The translations under genes were made by a program, and so were the position numbers. A DNA stretch of 64,000 nucleotides from an uncultured Pelagibacteraceae bacterium. GTDB taxonomy: Bacteria > Pseudomonadota > Alphaproteobacteria > Pelagibacterales > Pelagibacteraceae. The DNA lies in assembly GCA_902617715.1 (NCBI GenBank), contig CACMXS010000001.1, positions 1 to 64,000 on the forward strand, given 5' to 3'. Positions 23,893 through 32,206 of this stretch are shown here, piece by piece (within the stretch, counting starts at the first letter, position 1; the number at the start of each line of letters is the position of its first letter). A model generated the notes under the pieces. The model did not search any database and was not told the DNA's origin. It worked only from the letters and a program-made list of their open reading frames with translations.

Positions 23893-26324
23893 TAAGCTCT
23901 CAACAATTTATTTTCTGCATCATATGGACTCTCTTCTAAAATTGTAGCCTCATACATTTTTCCGAGAATATCAACTTTAAGTTTTTCACCAACATTTGCT
24001 AAATCAGGTTTTACCATTGCTAGAGCAATAGATTTATCTAATCTAAATCCATATTCACCACCAGTTGCTCTACCAACTACCTTGTCATCTTTATAGATAG
24101 GGTTATTTCCTAAAACGTCTGAGTCTGTTGTATTGTGAACCTCAAGTGTGACTAACTTGTTGTCAAAACCTTTTTGTCTCCATTTATTTAATGCTTCAAG
24201 ACCAATGAAGTTTCCTTTGTTAGGATGAACAAATCTATCTAGTCCAGACTCATAAGGTGAATATTCAATTGATAACTCAGTACCTACAAGTTTATAAGAT
24301 TTTTCAATTCTTAAACTATTCATCGCCCTTATACCAAAAGGTTTTATTCCTAAATCTTTTCCTGCTTCCATCAATTTATCAAAAATATGATTTTGATATT
24401 CAATTGGATGATGTAATTCCCATCCTAGTTCACCTACAAAATTTACTCGCATAGCATTTACCGGCGCATAACCTACGTTTACATTTTTAGCTGTTAACCA
24501 TTTAAAATTTTCATTAGAAAAATCATCGGTTGAAACTTTTTGCATTAATTCTCTAGCTTTAGGACCTGCTACAACAAGTACTCCATTACTATTTGTAAGA
24601 TCTTCAAATATTACTGATCCATCACTTGGCATCCATTTTTGTATCCAATCATGATCTAATCTTAAATTTGCACCAGCTGAAACAAGATAATAACTATTTT
24701 CAGCCTCTTTCATAATTGTGAACTCTGAATGAACTCCCCCTTTAGTGTTGAGTGCATGACATAAGTTAATTCTACCAATCTTTTTGGGAAGTTTGTTAGC
24801 TACTAAATAATCTAAAAATTCTTCTGCTTTTGGACCTTTTATTCTACATTTTGCAAAAGCAGTCATATCTAATAAACCAACATTTTTTTTAACATTTTCA
24901 CATTCTTTTTTAATAGCATCAAACCATTTTGATCTTCTAAAAGACCAGTCATCTTTTTGTTCCATACCATCTGTTGCAAAAAAATTAGGTCTTTCCCATC
25001 CAAACTTTTGACCAAAAACAGCGCCAAGATTTTTCATTCTTTCATAACACGGTGAAGTTCTAAGAGGTCTTGCAGCTGGTCTTTCCTCATCAGGATAATG
25101 AACTATAAAAACATGACTATATGCTTCTTCATTTTTTGCTTTTAAATATGATTTGGTTGCATAATTTCCATAACGTCTAGGTTCAACACCAAGCATGTCT
25201 ATTGTTGGTTCTCCATCCACTATCCATTCTGCTAACTGCCAACCTGCTCCACCCGCTGCAGTAATTCCAAAACTATGTCCCTCATTAATCCAAAAGTTTT
25301 TTAATCCCCAAGCAGGTCCAACAATTGGATTACCGTCTGGAGTATAACAAATAGCTCCATTATAAACTTTTTTGACACCTACTTCACCAAATGCTGGTAC
25401 TCTATGAATAGCTCCTTCAATATGTGGAGCCAGTCTATCTAAATCTTCTTGAAACAACTCGTACTCTGAATTTTTCGATGGACCTTCAACATAACAAGCA
25501 GGTGCACCATCTTCATAAGGACCTAGAATTAAACCACCAGCTTCTTCTCTCATGTACCATCTACTATCACTATCTCTTAAAACTCCCATTTCTGGTAAAC
25601 CATCTTTTTTTCTTTTTTGAATTTCAGGATGTGGCTCTGTAACTATATACTGATGCTCAACAGGTATTACTGGAATATCTAAACCTACCATTTCACCTGT
25701 TTGTCTTGCAAAATTTCCTGAACAAGAAATTACATGCTCACATTCTATAGAACCTTTGTCAGTTTCAACAATCCATCCGTCTTTATTTTGTTTCATACTT
25801 AGGACAGTTGTATTTCTATAAATTTCAGCTCCCATGTTTCTGGCACCTGTGGCAAGTGCTTGCGTTAAATCTGCTGGTTGAATATATCCATCTTCAGGAT
25901 GTTGAATAGCACCAATTAAATCATCTGTATGACATAGCGGCCAAATTTCCTTAACTTGTTGTGGTGTTAAAAATTTAACATCAACTCCAATTGTTTTAGC
26001 AACTCCTGCGTATTGATGATATTCATCCATTCTATCTTTGGTGCTTGCTAAACGAATATTTGAAACAACACTAAAGCCAACATTTTTTCCTGTTTCTTCC
26101 TCTAATTTTTTATAAAGATTAACTGCGTATTTATGAAGTTGTCCAACTGAGTAACTCATATTGAACAAGGGCAACAATCCAGCAGCATGCCAAGTAGAAC
26201 CTGAGGTCAATTCTTTTCTTTCAACTAGAACAACATCTGACCAACCTTTTTTTGCTAAATGATAAAGTGCACTTACACCAACTACACCCCCACCAACAAC
26301 GACTACTTTTGTTTTAGATTTCAT
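23892..26324 (-). CDS. dimethylglycine/sarcosine dehydrogenase-like flavoprotein with GcvT domain
   Basis: The 810-residue protein combines an N-terminal DAO flavin domain ([20 protein letters not shown]) with a FAO/GcvT-type folate domain in the C-terminal half. H46 in [13 protein letters not shown] is at the place where FAD is covalently bound in dimethylglycine dehydrogenase. Such enzymes oxidise an N-methyl group and pass the carbon to tetrahydrofolate as methylene-THF, with electrons going to ETF. EtfB, EtfA and ETF-QO follow directly, which supports a dehydrogenase rather than an oxidase. Dimethylglycine from glycine betaine is the likeliest substrate; sarcosine is the alternative. Confidence 0.87.
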   Translation of the reverse strand: MKSKTKVVVVGGGVVGVSALYHLAKKGWSDVVLVERKELTSGSTWHAAGLLPLFNMSYSVGQLHKYAVNLYKKLEEETGKNVGFSVVSNIRLASTKDRMDEYHQYAGVAKTIGVDVKFLTPQQVKEIWPLCHTDDLIGAIQHPEDGYIQPADLTQALATGARNMGAEIYRNTTVLSMKQNKDGWIVETDKGSIECEHVISCSGNFARQTGEMVGLDIPVIPVEHQYIVTEPHPEIQKRKKDGLPEMGVLRDSDSRWYMREEAGGLILGPYEDGAPACYVEGPSKNSEYELFQEDLDRLAPHIEGAIHRVPAFGEVGVKKVYNGAICYTPDGNPIVGPAWGLKNFWINEGHSFGITAAGGAGWQLAEWIVDGEPTIDMLGVEPRRYGNYATKSYLKAKNEEAYSHVFIVHYPDEERPAARPLRTSPCYERMKNLGAVFGQKFGWERPNFFATDGMEQKDDWSFRRSKWFDAIKKECENVKKNVGLLDMTAFAKCRIKGPKAEEFLDYLVANKLPKKIGRINLCHALNTKGGVHSEFTIMKEAENSYYLVSAGANLRLDHDWIQKWMPSDGSVIFEDLTNSNGVLVVAGPKARELMQKVSTDDFSNENFKWLTAKNVNVGYAPVNAMRVNFVGELGWELHHPIEYQNHIFDKLMEAGKDLGIKPFGIRAMNSLRIEKSYKLVGTELSIEYSPYESGLDRFVHPNKGNFIGLEALNKWRQKGFDNKLVTLEVHNTTDSDVLGNNPIYKDDKVVGRATGGEYGFRLDKSIALAMVKPDLANVGEKLKVDILGKMYEATILEESPYDAENKLLRA

Positions 26325-26380
26325 TAAACGATTCCTACTAAATTTTTATTCATTACGAAACAAAATTGTATTGTGGATAA

Positions 26381-26857
26381 TCAAATTGAACTTCCTAAAG
26401 AAATTGGACTAGAGACCATTGTCGTTAACCAGCAGTCTTTTAAAGGCCCGTCCATAGTATATTTTTCCACCTGCCAGTTAAATTTATGATAAATTTTTTC
26501 CTTATCTAAAATAATAACCTCAAATTGAGCCCATTTGTCACTACTTCCTACTTCCGTAATTGTATGACTTAGATGGTTTAAAAGCATTTGATAAGATCTT
26601 CCTTTTATCATCATCTTAAAATTTGGTAATGGGCCTGTGTTTTTTTTATTATCAGGATGCGCAAAACTCCATGTTTGCTCAATCCCTCTATCTTTAAACT
26701 GATCATCATTATTCATCAATCCAGTAAGTTGAATTTGAACAACCTCTTTTGGTTTAATTAAATTGCTCGGTTTAATTAAATCAGCTTTTAATGCGGAAGA
26801 ATATAAAAAATAAAATAAAATTAAACTAAACGTTAAGAGCAGTTTTTTTAACGTCAT
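26381..26857 (-). CDS. secreted DUF4864-like protein
   Basis: I start at ATG 26857, which gives a 158-residue protein with a signal peptide (MTLKKLLLTFSLILFYFLYS, cleavage after ALKA). The mature part contains RGIEQTWSFAHPDNKKNTGP and SYQMLLNHLSH, resembling DUF4864. Upstream in-frame starts at 26881 and 26902 would spoil the signal peptide. The gene overlaps the preceding NAD(P)H-oxidoreductase gene by 32 bases and is the last of the nine-gene operon that starts with the Rieske oxygenase. Function unknown. Confidence 0.72.
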   Translation of the reverse strand: MTLKKLLLTFSLILFYFLYSSALKADLIKPSNLIKPKEVVQIQLTGLMNNDDQFKDRGIEQTWSFAHPDNKKNTGPLPNFKMMIKGRSYQMLLNHLSHTITEVGSSDKWAQFEVIILDKEKIYHKFNWQVEKYTMDGPLKDCWLTTMVSSPISLGSSI

Positions 26858-27395
26858 TGAGAAACTGTTTTCTTTTTTCATCACTAACAAATGGTACAGC
26901 AAAATATCTTCTGTAATTGATATTATAAATGCCGCACATATGGAAAACTCCCCTTTTTAATCTTCTTATCGGTAGATTTAAAAAGAATGTTGTAATTGCC
27001 AATCTTGGAGAACCATAAGTACAAAAGATAATTGCTTTTTTATCTCTAAGATTTCCAATTGGATATCCATAGTTACCCCATAACTGTTTAAATCTAAATG
27101 CCCATGGTGGAGCTAAAACTTTATCAATCCATCCTTCAACAATTGCTGGCATTCTAAAATTCCAAATAGGTGCAATTAAGACAATTGTATCACAAGTATC
27201 TATCCTTTTTCTATGATCTAAAACAACACTATCTGGCTCTTCACCTGCAAAAACTGGATTAAACTTTTCTTTATAAAGATCAACAACATCAACTGTGTGG
27301 CCTTTATCATGGGCGGTCTCTACAAAAGTATCTCTAATAGCAGCATTGAATGAATTATCATCATAATGTCCGTAGATAAGAAATATTTTTTTCAT
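26826..27395 (-). CDS. flavodoxin-fold NAD(P)H oxidoreductase (NQO/MdaB-like)
   Basis: The 189-residue protein starts MKKIFLIYGHYDDNSFNAAI and has DTIVLIAPIWNFRMPAIVEG and KKAIIFCTYGSPR, the pattern of the Flavodoxin_2 family of FMN/FAD-dependent quinone or azo reductases. The third conserved region (IFHxxG type) appears as RGVFHMCGIYNINYR. It starts on the last base of the CoA-binding gene. Physiological substrate unknown. Confidence 0.83.
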   Translation of the reverse strand: MKKIFLIYGHYDDNSFNAAIRDTFVETAHDKGHTVDVVDLYKEKFNPVFAGEEPDSVVLDHRKRIDTCDTIVLIAPIWNFRMPAIVEGWIDKVLAPPWAFRFKQLWGNYGYPIGNLRDKKAIIFCTYGSPRLAITTFFLNLPIRRLKRGVFHMCGIYNINYRRYFAVPFVSDEKRKQFLNDVKKTALNV

Positions 27396-27796
27396 TAATT
27401 AAAATGTTTTTCAAATTCTATTTTTGTACATTTATTATCTATGTATAAAATATTATTTGCCTCAGCAATTTTTTTTGCCTCTTCATTTTTAATGTCTAAT
27501 TGCAACCATAAAACTTTTGCATTAATTTTGACAGCTTCTTTAGCAATTTCAATTGCTTCGCTAGATGGTCTGAATACATCAATTATTTCAACTGTGCTGT
27601 CAATTTCTGAAACACTTCCAAAAACTTTCTCTCCTAGTATTTCTTCTCCTTTCATAGATGGATTAACTGGATAAACTTTAAAACCATATTTTTGTAAATA
27701 TTTCATTACAATTGAAGAGGTTTTTGTTAAATCTTTGCTTGCTCCAACTAGAGCAATTTTTTTATATTTTCTTAAAATTTCTTTTGTATTTTCCAT
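27395..27796 (-). CDS. CoA-binding domain protein (YccU-like)
   Basis: The 133-residue protein consists of one Rossmann CoA-binding domain: KKIALVGASKDLTKTSSIVM, then GFKVYPVNPSMKGEEILGE, then EIIDVFRPSSEAIEIAKEAV and VLWLQLDIKNEEAKKIAE. Such stand-alone domains are common and probably bind CoA or a nucleotide. It lies between an NAD(P)H oxidoreductase and a 62-residue membrane gene; next to an enoyl-CoA hydratase-like protein a CoA role makes sense. Confidence 0.85.
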   Translation of the reverse strand: MENTKEILRKYKKIALVGASKDLTKTSSIVMKYLQKYGFKVYPVNPSMKGEEILGEKVFGSVSEIDSTVEIIDVFRPSSEAIEIAKEAVKINAKVLWLQLDIKNEEAKKIAEANNILYIDNKCTKIEFEKHFN

Positions 27797-27801
27797 TTTA
27801 T

Positions 27802-27990
27802 TTAATTTTTATTCATAATTTCATCTTCACAAAACTTCTTTGCCTCTTGAATAGTCATTGGTTTTTCTAATTTCTGACTGCCTGCAATACATGCATCAAT
27901 TGCTCTTTTAAAATTATGATCTCTAAAAGTGAATACAAAAATAAGTCCTAGAATTATTAAAATAATAGTAATTATATTTTTTATTTTCAC
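27802..27990 (-). CDS. 62-residue single-span membrane protein
   Basis: One hydrophobic helix (residues 5-22, NIITIILIILGLIFVFTF) is followed by a polar tail with two Cys (RAIDACIAGSQK and KKFCEDEIMN) that could form a disulfide on the periplasmic side. The ATGA at 27987-27990 overlaps the end of the enoyl-CoA hydratase gene, so it is genuinely part of the operon. No family recognised. Confidence 0.7.
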   Translation of the reverse strand: MKIKNIITIILIILGLIFVFTFRDHNFKRAIDACIAGSQKLEKPMTIQEAKKFCEDEIMNKN

Positions 27991-28760
27991 TTATTTTTCC
28001 ATTTAGGTTTTCTTTTTTCTAGAAAGGCTGAAATTCCCTCTTTTGCATCCATCGCCATCATATTAAGTGTCATCATTTTACTTGTGTAGGCATAAGCCTG
28101 TCTTAAAGGCATTTCCAATTGTTTATAAAATGCCTGCTTACCAATCTTTATTGTAAGATTTGATTTGGATGCAATTTTTTTTGCAATCTTCATTACTTCA
28201 TAATTTAATTTTGATTTGGCAAAGCAATCATTTATTAAACCAATCTCTTTCGCATAATTTGCTTTGATAGGTTCTCCAGTTAGCAACATTTTCATCATCG
28301 GTTTTCTATTTATTTTTCTGCTTACAGCAACCATTGGCGTACTGCAAAATAACCCAATGTTTACACCTGGTGTCGCAAATAATGTATCGTTTGTGCTGTA
28401 TGCCAAATCACAACTGGCTACTAACTGACAACCTGCTGCATATGCTGCTCCATGTACTTTAGCTATGACAGGTTTTTTTCCTTCTACAATTTGAAGCATT
28501 AATTTTGAACAAAGATTAAATAATTTTTGATATTTATTTTTTATTCTTAAATTCCTTACCTCTTTTAAATTATGCCCAGCACTAAAACCTTTACCAGCTC
28601 CCTCAATAATAATTACTTTTGTTTTTTTGTCGTTGTTGAGTTCTTTGAAAACTCTTATTAAATCTGTCAAATTTTTAAATGATAAAGAGTTATATGTTTT
28701 GGGTTCATTAATTGTAATTACGGATATCCCGCCAGGTAAATTTTTAACTTTTAAATTCAT
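27987..28760 (-). CDS. enoyl-CoA hydratase/isomerase family protein
   Basis: The 257-residue crotonase-fold protein shows IEGAGKGFSAGHNLKEVRNL for the first oxyanion-hole region and VHGAAYAAGCQLVASCDLAY for the second. The usual catalytic Glu pair of enoyl-CoA hydratase is not obvious: the second region reads CQLVASCDLAYST and the following PGVNIGLFCSTP carries no Glu, as in the ECHDC3-like subgroup, whose reaction is unclear. It overlaps the 62-residue gene and lies eight bases below the nucleotidyltransferase. Confidence 0.83.
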   Translation of the reverse strand: MNLKVKNLPGGISVITINEPKTYNSLSFKNLTDLIRVFKELNNDKKTKVIIIEGAGKGFSAGHNLKEVRNLRIKNKYQKLFNLCSKLMLQIVEGKKPVIAKVHGAAYAAGCQLVASCDLAYSTNDTLFATPGVNIGLFCSTPMVAVSRKINRKPMMKMLLTGEPIKANYAKEIGLINDCFAKSKLNYEVMKIAKKIASKSNLTIKIGKQAFYKQLEMPLRQAYAYTSKMMTLNMMAMDAKEGISAFLEKRKPKWKNK

Positions 28761-28767
28761 TTAAAAA

Positions 28768-29142
28768 CTATTTAAGCTTTCCTTCTTCTCTCATTTTGGC
28801 TCTTATTTTGGTAGCTGAAATTTTTTGTATTTCTTCAGGTAAAACAATTTCTTCAATCTTATAACCTACACCTCTTCCATAACAAATATTTGTAACATTA
28901 GGCACCAACATGATCTTAAATCTTCCTTTAAATTCTGGATTAAGTCTGTCCTCTATATTTTTTTTAACTGTTTCAAAATCGAAAGGATTGTCATCTACTC
29001 CTTGAACATCTCTAATTTGAATGCAAACTTGGCCTGTTTTTTTTATTATTTCTTTAAATAAATTATAATGACCATCATGAAACGGTTGCCATCTTCCCAG
29101 CATTTGAGCAGTTGGTTTTTTATTATCCCATTCATAAGCCAT
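28768..29142 (-). CDS. small nucleotidyltransferase (HxGH family)
   Basis: The 124-residue protein begins with LGRWQPFHDGHYNLFKEII, the nucleotidyltransferase T/HxGH motif in FHDGH, and ends KISATKIRAKMREEG, equivalent to the ISxTxxR motif. This is the minimal adenylyl- or cytidylyltransferase fold seen in NMN and glycerol-3-phosphate nucleotidyltransferases. It starts on the last base of the kinase-like gene, so the two make a pair like the separate domains of NadR (kinase plus adenylyltransferase). Substrate unknown. Confidence 0.8.
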   Translation of the reverse strand: MAYEWDNKKPTAQMLGRWQPFHDGHYNLFKEIIKKTGQVCIQIRDVQGVDDNPFDFETVKKNIEDRLNPEFKGRFKIMLVPNVTNICYGRGVGYKIEEIVLPEEIQKISATKIRAKMREEGKLK

Positions 29143-29549
29143 TATTTTATCTCCTTAAATATTTTTAGTGCCCAATTTTTAGCATCTTGTGTAGTAACAT
29201 GAAAGTCATACTTGTCAGGTTTTACAAACATCTTATTAGTATCATCAAACCTTCCTTCTTCTATTGTGTCTACCCAAATAATATAATCAGCAGGAAACAA
29301 ACTTCTTGCTTCAGGTGTAGGACAAATAAAATCTGCAACAACATAACTTCCGTCCTCTTTCATCTTTAAAGCAAAGTCTGCCATTCTTTTAGCTTGCCTT
29401 TTTCTTCCATCCTCAGAAAAATCCCAATCATTGGCTTCTTTTCTAACTTGGTCTGCATTTAATCTTTTTGCATTTAACATTGGACCAAGTTCGTTAGCCA
29501 AAGTAGTTTTTCCAGATCCTGGTAGTCCCATAATTAAAATAATTTTCAT
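29142..29549 (-). CDS. APS-kinase-like P-loop kinase
   Basis: The 135-residue protein opens with MKIILIMGLPGSGKTTLANE (Walker A GLPGSGKT) and has RLNADQVRKEANDWDFSEDG and VVADFICPTPEARSLF, the pattern of adenylylsulfate kinase and related small-molecule kinases. It is shorter than CysC (about 200 residues), and no sulfate-assimilation genes lie nearby, so another hydroxyl-compound substrate is more likely. It overlaps the methyltransferase gene by four bases (ATGA) and the nucleotidyltransferase by one. Confidence 0.78.
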   Translation of the reverse strand: MKIILIMGLPGSGKTTLANELGPMLNAKRLNADQVRKEANDWDFSEDGRKRQAKRMADFALKMKEDGSYVVADFICPTPEARSLFPADYIIWVDTIEEGRFDDTNKMFVKPDKYDFHVTTQDAKNWALKIFKEIK

Positions 29550-30175
29550 TTATTTACTCTATACAATCCAAGCCATGCATTTACATCTTTACTAGCAATA
29601 TAATCAGATTTAAAAAATTCCAATTCTTTCCATTTACCTTCTTTTTTTAATGTATCAATCTTTTTATCAAAACCATATTCTACATAAATACCTTCATTTA
29701 TTGTGAAACATATTAATCCATCTTTTTTTGTTATTCTTACAAACTCATCTAGTGCTTGTGGTTTGACGTGTCCAAAAGTAAAAGTTCCTACACACATTAC
29801 AGCGTCGTAAAAATCATTTTTTTCATCTATTGTATTATTCAAATCAACTTTAGTTAATCTTTGGTAAAGATTATTTGGAATTGTGTCTAATAACTTTTGT
29901 GAAAGATCGGCTCCGTGAAAATTTTTATAACCAAATTTTTTTAATTCCAATCCTACTAAACCAGTTCCACAGCCAGCATCAAAGATGAGTGCATCTTTAT
30001 TCAGCTCATATTTTTTAAAAACTTGTACGGTTTCTTTTGGGCCTGTATAGTTCCATTCAACCATGTCTTTATTATATTTGTTCTGTTCACCCCACTCATC
30101 ATAATATTTCATTACCTCGTTAGTTGTTTTGAGTTTATAAATAGGAACTTTATTTCCAACATCTTTAAGTGCCAT
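29546..30175 (-). CDS. SAM-dependent methyltransferase
   Basis: The 209-residue protein has motif I ALIFDAGCGTGLVGLELKKF, FHGADLSQKLLDTI and YDAVMCVGTFTFGHVKPQAL, a class I methyltransferase similar in layout to METTL27-type proteins. The substrate is unknown. It lies seven bases below the Rieske oxygenase and overlaps the kinase-like gene, so it should act in the same pathway. Confidence 0.82.
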   Translation of the reverse strand: MALKDVGNKVPIYKLKTTNEVMKYYDEWGEQNKYNKDMVEWNYTGPKETVQVFKKYELNKDALIFDAGCGTGLVGLELKKFGYKNFHGADLSQKLLDTIPNNLYQRLTKVDLNNTIDEKNDFYDAVMCVGTFTFGHVKPQALDEFVRITKKDGLICFTINEGIYVEYGFDKKIDTLKKEGKWKELEFFKSDYIASKDVNAWLGLYRVNK

Positions 30176-30181
30176 TATCTT

Positions 30182-31378
30182 TTACCTCATTAAACTATTT
30201 GCTACCCATTTGTGAAATTGATGGGTCGGTTGATCCATTACAGGAGAAAAATTTCCACCATTATAAACTGGCGAATTTCTTCCTTCTTGCATTCCCTCAA
30301 TAGCTCTCACATCCTCTAACATAACATCTTTCCAGAACCTTGAGTTTTCTTTTCTTAAATCTTTTAATTCATTTCCGTTAGCACTTTCATCTCCCACATA
30401 ATACATTTGCATATGTTCTTTAGTTTTATTCATTGCTAACGGTTCTAACCAAAAAACATAAAAATGATCTATGTGTAAACCTATCATAATATTTGGAAAC
30501 AAAGCTATATACTCAGAATTTTTTAACATTCCTTTATCCCAATTAGAAAAAGTATTAAATTTTTTATTTCCTTTCATAGGTTGTTCGTACTTTTTACTTC
30601 CTTGTCCAGCAAATCTATTGGGCAATCCTTGAATATGATAATGATCATTAATGTTTGAAACTTTATTTAACTCTGGATGAATTGTAGGCAAATGATAACT
30701 TTCACAATAATTTTCAATTGCAAATTTCCAATTACATCCTACCTCTAAATTAAAATAACCGTAATCATTCGAGTGCACTAGAGAATTATGGTCTTTTTTA
30801 CTTATAAACTTTGACCATCTGTTTTCTAAAGGTTTGATATATTCATCAAAATCGATTTCATTTGAATTGATATTAACAAAAATTATATCCATCCAAACTT
30901 TAGTTTTTACCTCTTTTAAATTACTTTTTGTTTTATCAAAATTATTTGATTGATGATTATTCAAACCACCAATATGTGGTGTTGAAACAAGTTTTCCACT
31001 AAAATCATAAGACCAAGAATGATAAGGACATCTAATAACATTTTTTAAAGAACATGGTTTATCTAGGAGTTTAAACCCCCTATGACTGCAAACGTTATGA
31101 AAAACACGAATCTGCATTTTCTTATCTCTTACTATAATCAGTGGAACTCCTAAAAGACTGTAAGGTTTGGCATCTCCAGGATTTGGTAAAGAACTTGCTA
31201 CCCCAACAACAGTCCATTTATTGAAAAAAACCTTTTCCCTCTCATGCACAAAATAGTCTTTACTGGTATAACACTCGTTGGGTAAGCCATTAGCAGCTTC
31301 AATTGGCTTATCTACATTACTAAGTTTCTCAATATCTAGTATTTTTGAGAGGGGTAAATTTTTGAGATTTTGGTCCAC
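30182..31378 (-). CDS. Rieske oxygenase, alpha subunit (betaine/choline/carnitine monooxygenase-like)
   Basis: This ring-hydroxylating-type oxygenase binds a 2Fe-2S cluster through CSHRGFKLLDKP and CPYHSWSYDFSGKL and mononuclear iron through the HLPTIHPEL histidines. It resembles the glycine betaine (GbcA), choline and carnitine monooxygenases that demethylate or split quaternary amines. No reductase partner is seen nearby. I place the start at GTG 31378, which gives about 398 residues; an in-frame GTG at 31426 would add 16 residues of poor similarity, and neither has a good ribosome site. The substrate is unproven. Confidence 0.82.
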   Translation of the reverse strand: MDQNLKNLPLSKILDIEKLSNVDKPIEAANGLPNECYTSKDYFVHEREKVFFNKWTVVGVASSLPNPGDAKPYSLLGVPLIIVRDKKMQIRVFHNVCSHRGFKLLDKPCSLKNVIRCPYHSWSYDFSGKLVSTPHIGGLNNHQSNNFDKTKSNLKEVKTKVWMDIIFVNINSNEIDFDEYIKPLENRWSKFISKKDHNSLVHSNDYGYFNLEVGCNWKFAIENYCESYHLPTIHPELNKVSNINDHYHIQGLPNRFAGQGSKKYEQPMKGNKKFNTFSNWDKGMLKNSEYIALFPNIMIGLHIDHFYVFWLEPLAMNKTKEHMQMYYVGDESANGNELKDLRKENSRFWKDVMLEDVRAIEGMQEGRNSPVYNGGNFSPVMDQPTHQFHKWVANSLMR

Positions 31379-31477
31379 AAAAAAAATTAACACGAGCATT
31401 TTTTTTGGCAACAAATTTCGCCACACCCTTTAATAAATTTCTTTGACAGCTTTTTTAAAAAAGATAATGATCAGATA

Positions 31478-32206
31478 ATGAAATTTTCTTTGGAAATTGG
31501 ACCTCAAACTGACCTATCAACGGTACCTCCGGTAAATGATATTTACATCACAATGTTGCCTGGAGGAGACTATAGAGAAACAGCTCAACAAGCAGTTGAG
31601 CTTGTAAAAAAAGGTTTTAACCCCGTACCTCATTTCCCAGCAAGGTCAATGCATGACGAGAAACAACTAAAAGACTATGTTTCAAGGTGTAAGGATGGAG
31701 GTGTAAAACAGGTTTTAATAATTGGTGGTGGTAGAGAGCCTTTGGGAAAATTTGATAGCTCGTTTCAACTTTTAGAAACTGGTTATTTTGAGAAGATGAC
31801 AATAGGAATCGCTGGACACCCAGAGGGGAGTCCTGATATATCCGACTCAGATTTAGAAAAAGCTATGATAGATAAAAAGCCTTATGCTGATTACATCGTA
31901 ACCCAATGGTTATTAGACCCTCAGCCTATTATAGATTTTATATCTAAACAAAGCGTACCAGTACATGTGGGAATTACTGGACCTCTAAAAATATCTAGCT
32001 TAATTAAATTTGCTAATATTGTTGGAGCAAAAAATTCCTTAAACTTTCTTAAATCTAATTTTAGTAAGGCGTTAGATTTATTGAAACCTAAAGACCCTAA
32101 TGATTTAATTGGGAAAGTTAAATCGCATACTGATTTCTTCCACATTTATACATTCGGCGGCTTGAAGGAAACTAACAAGTGGTTGAAGGAGAATGGTTAT
32201 GTCTAA
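31478..32206 (+). CDS. methylenetetrahydrofolate reductase-like protein (MetF family)
   Basis: The 242-residue protein is a compact MetF-type barrel: SLEIGPQTDLSTVPPVNDIY, then VPHFPARSMHDEKQLKDYVS, then KQVLIIGGGREPLGKF and MTIGIAGHPEGSPDISDSD, then the VTQWLLDPQPIIDFI strand. Standard MetF has about 290 residues. It overlaps the next gene by eight bases. Paired with a DmdA/LigM-like demethylase it probably runs in the oxidative direction, turning 5-methyl-THF into methylene-THF. Confidence 0.83.
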   Translation: MKFSLEIGPQTDLSTVPPVNDIYITMLPGGDYRETAQQAVELVKKGFNPVPHFPARSMHDEKQLKDYVSRCKDGGVKQVLIIGGGREPLGKFDSSFQLLETGYFEKMTIGIAGHPEGSPDISDSDLEKAMIDKKPYADYIVTQWLLDPQPIIDFISKQSVPVHVGITGPLKISSLIKFANIVGAKNSLNFLKSNFSKALDLLKPKDPNDLIGKVKSHTDFFHIYTFGGLKETNKWLKENGYV

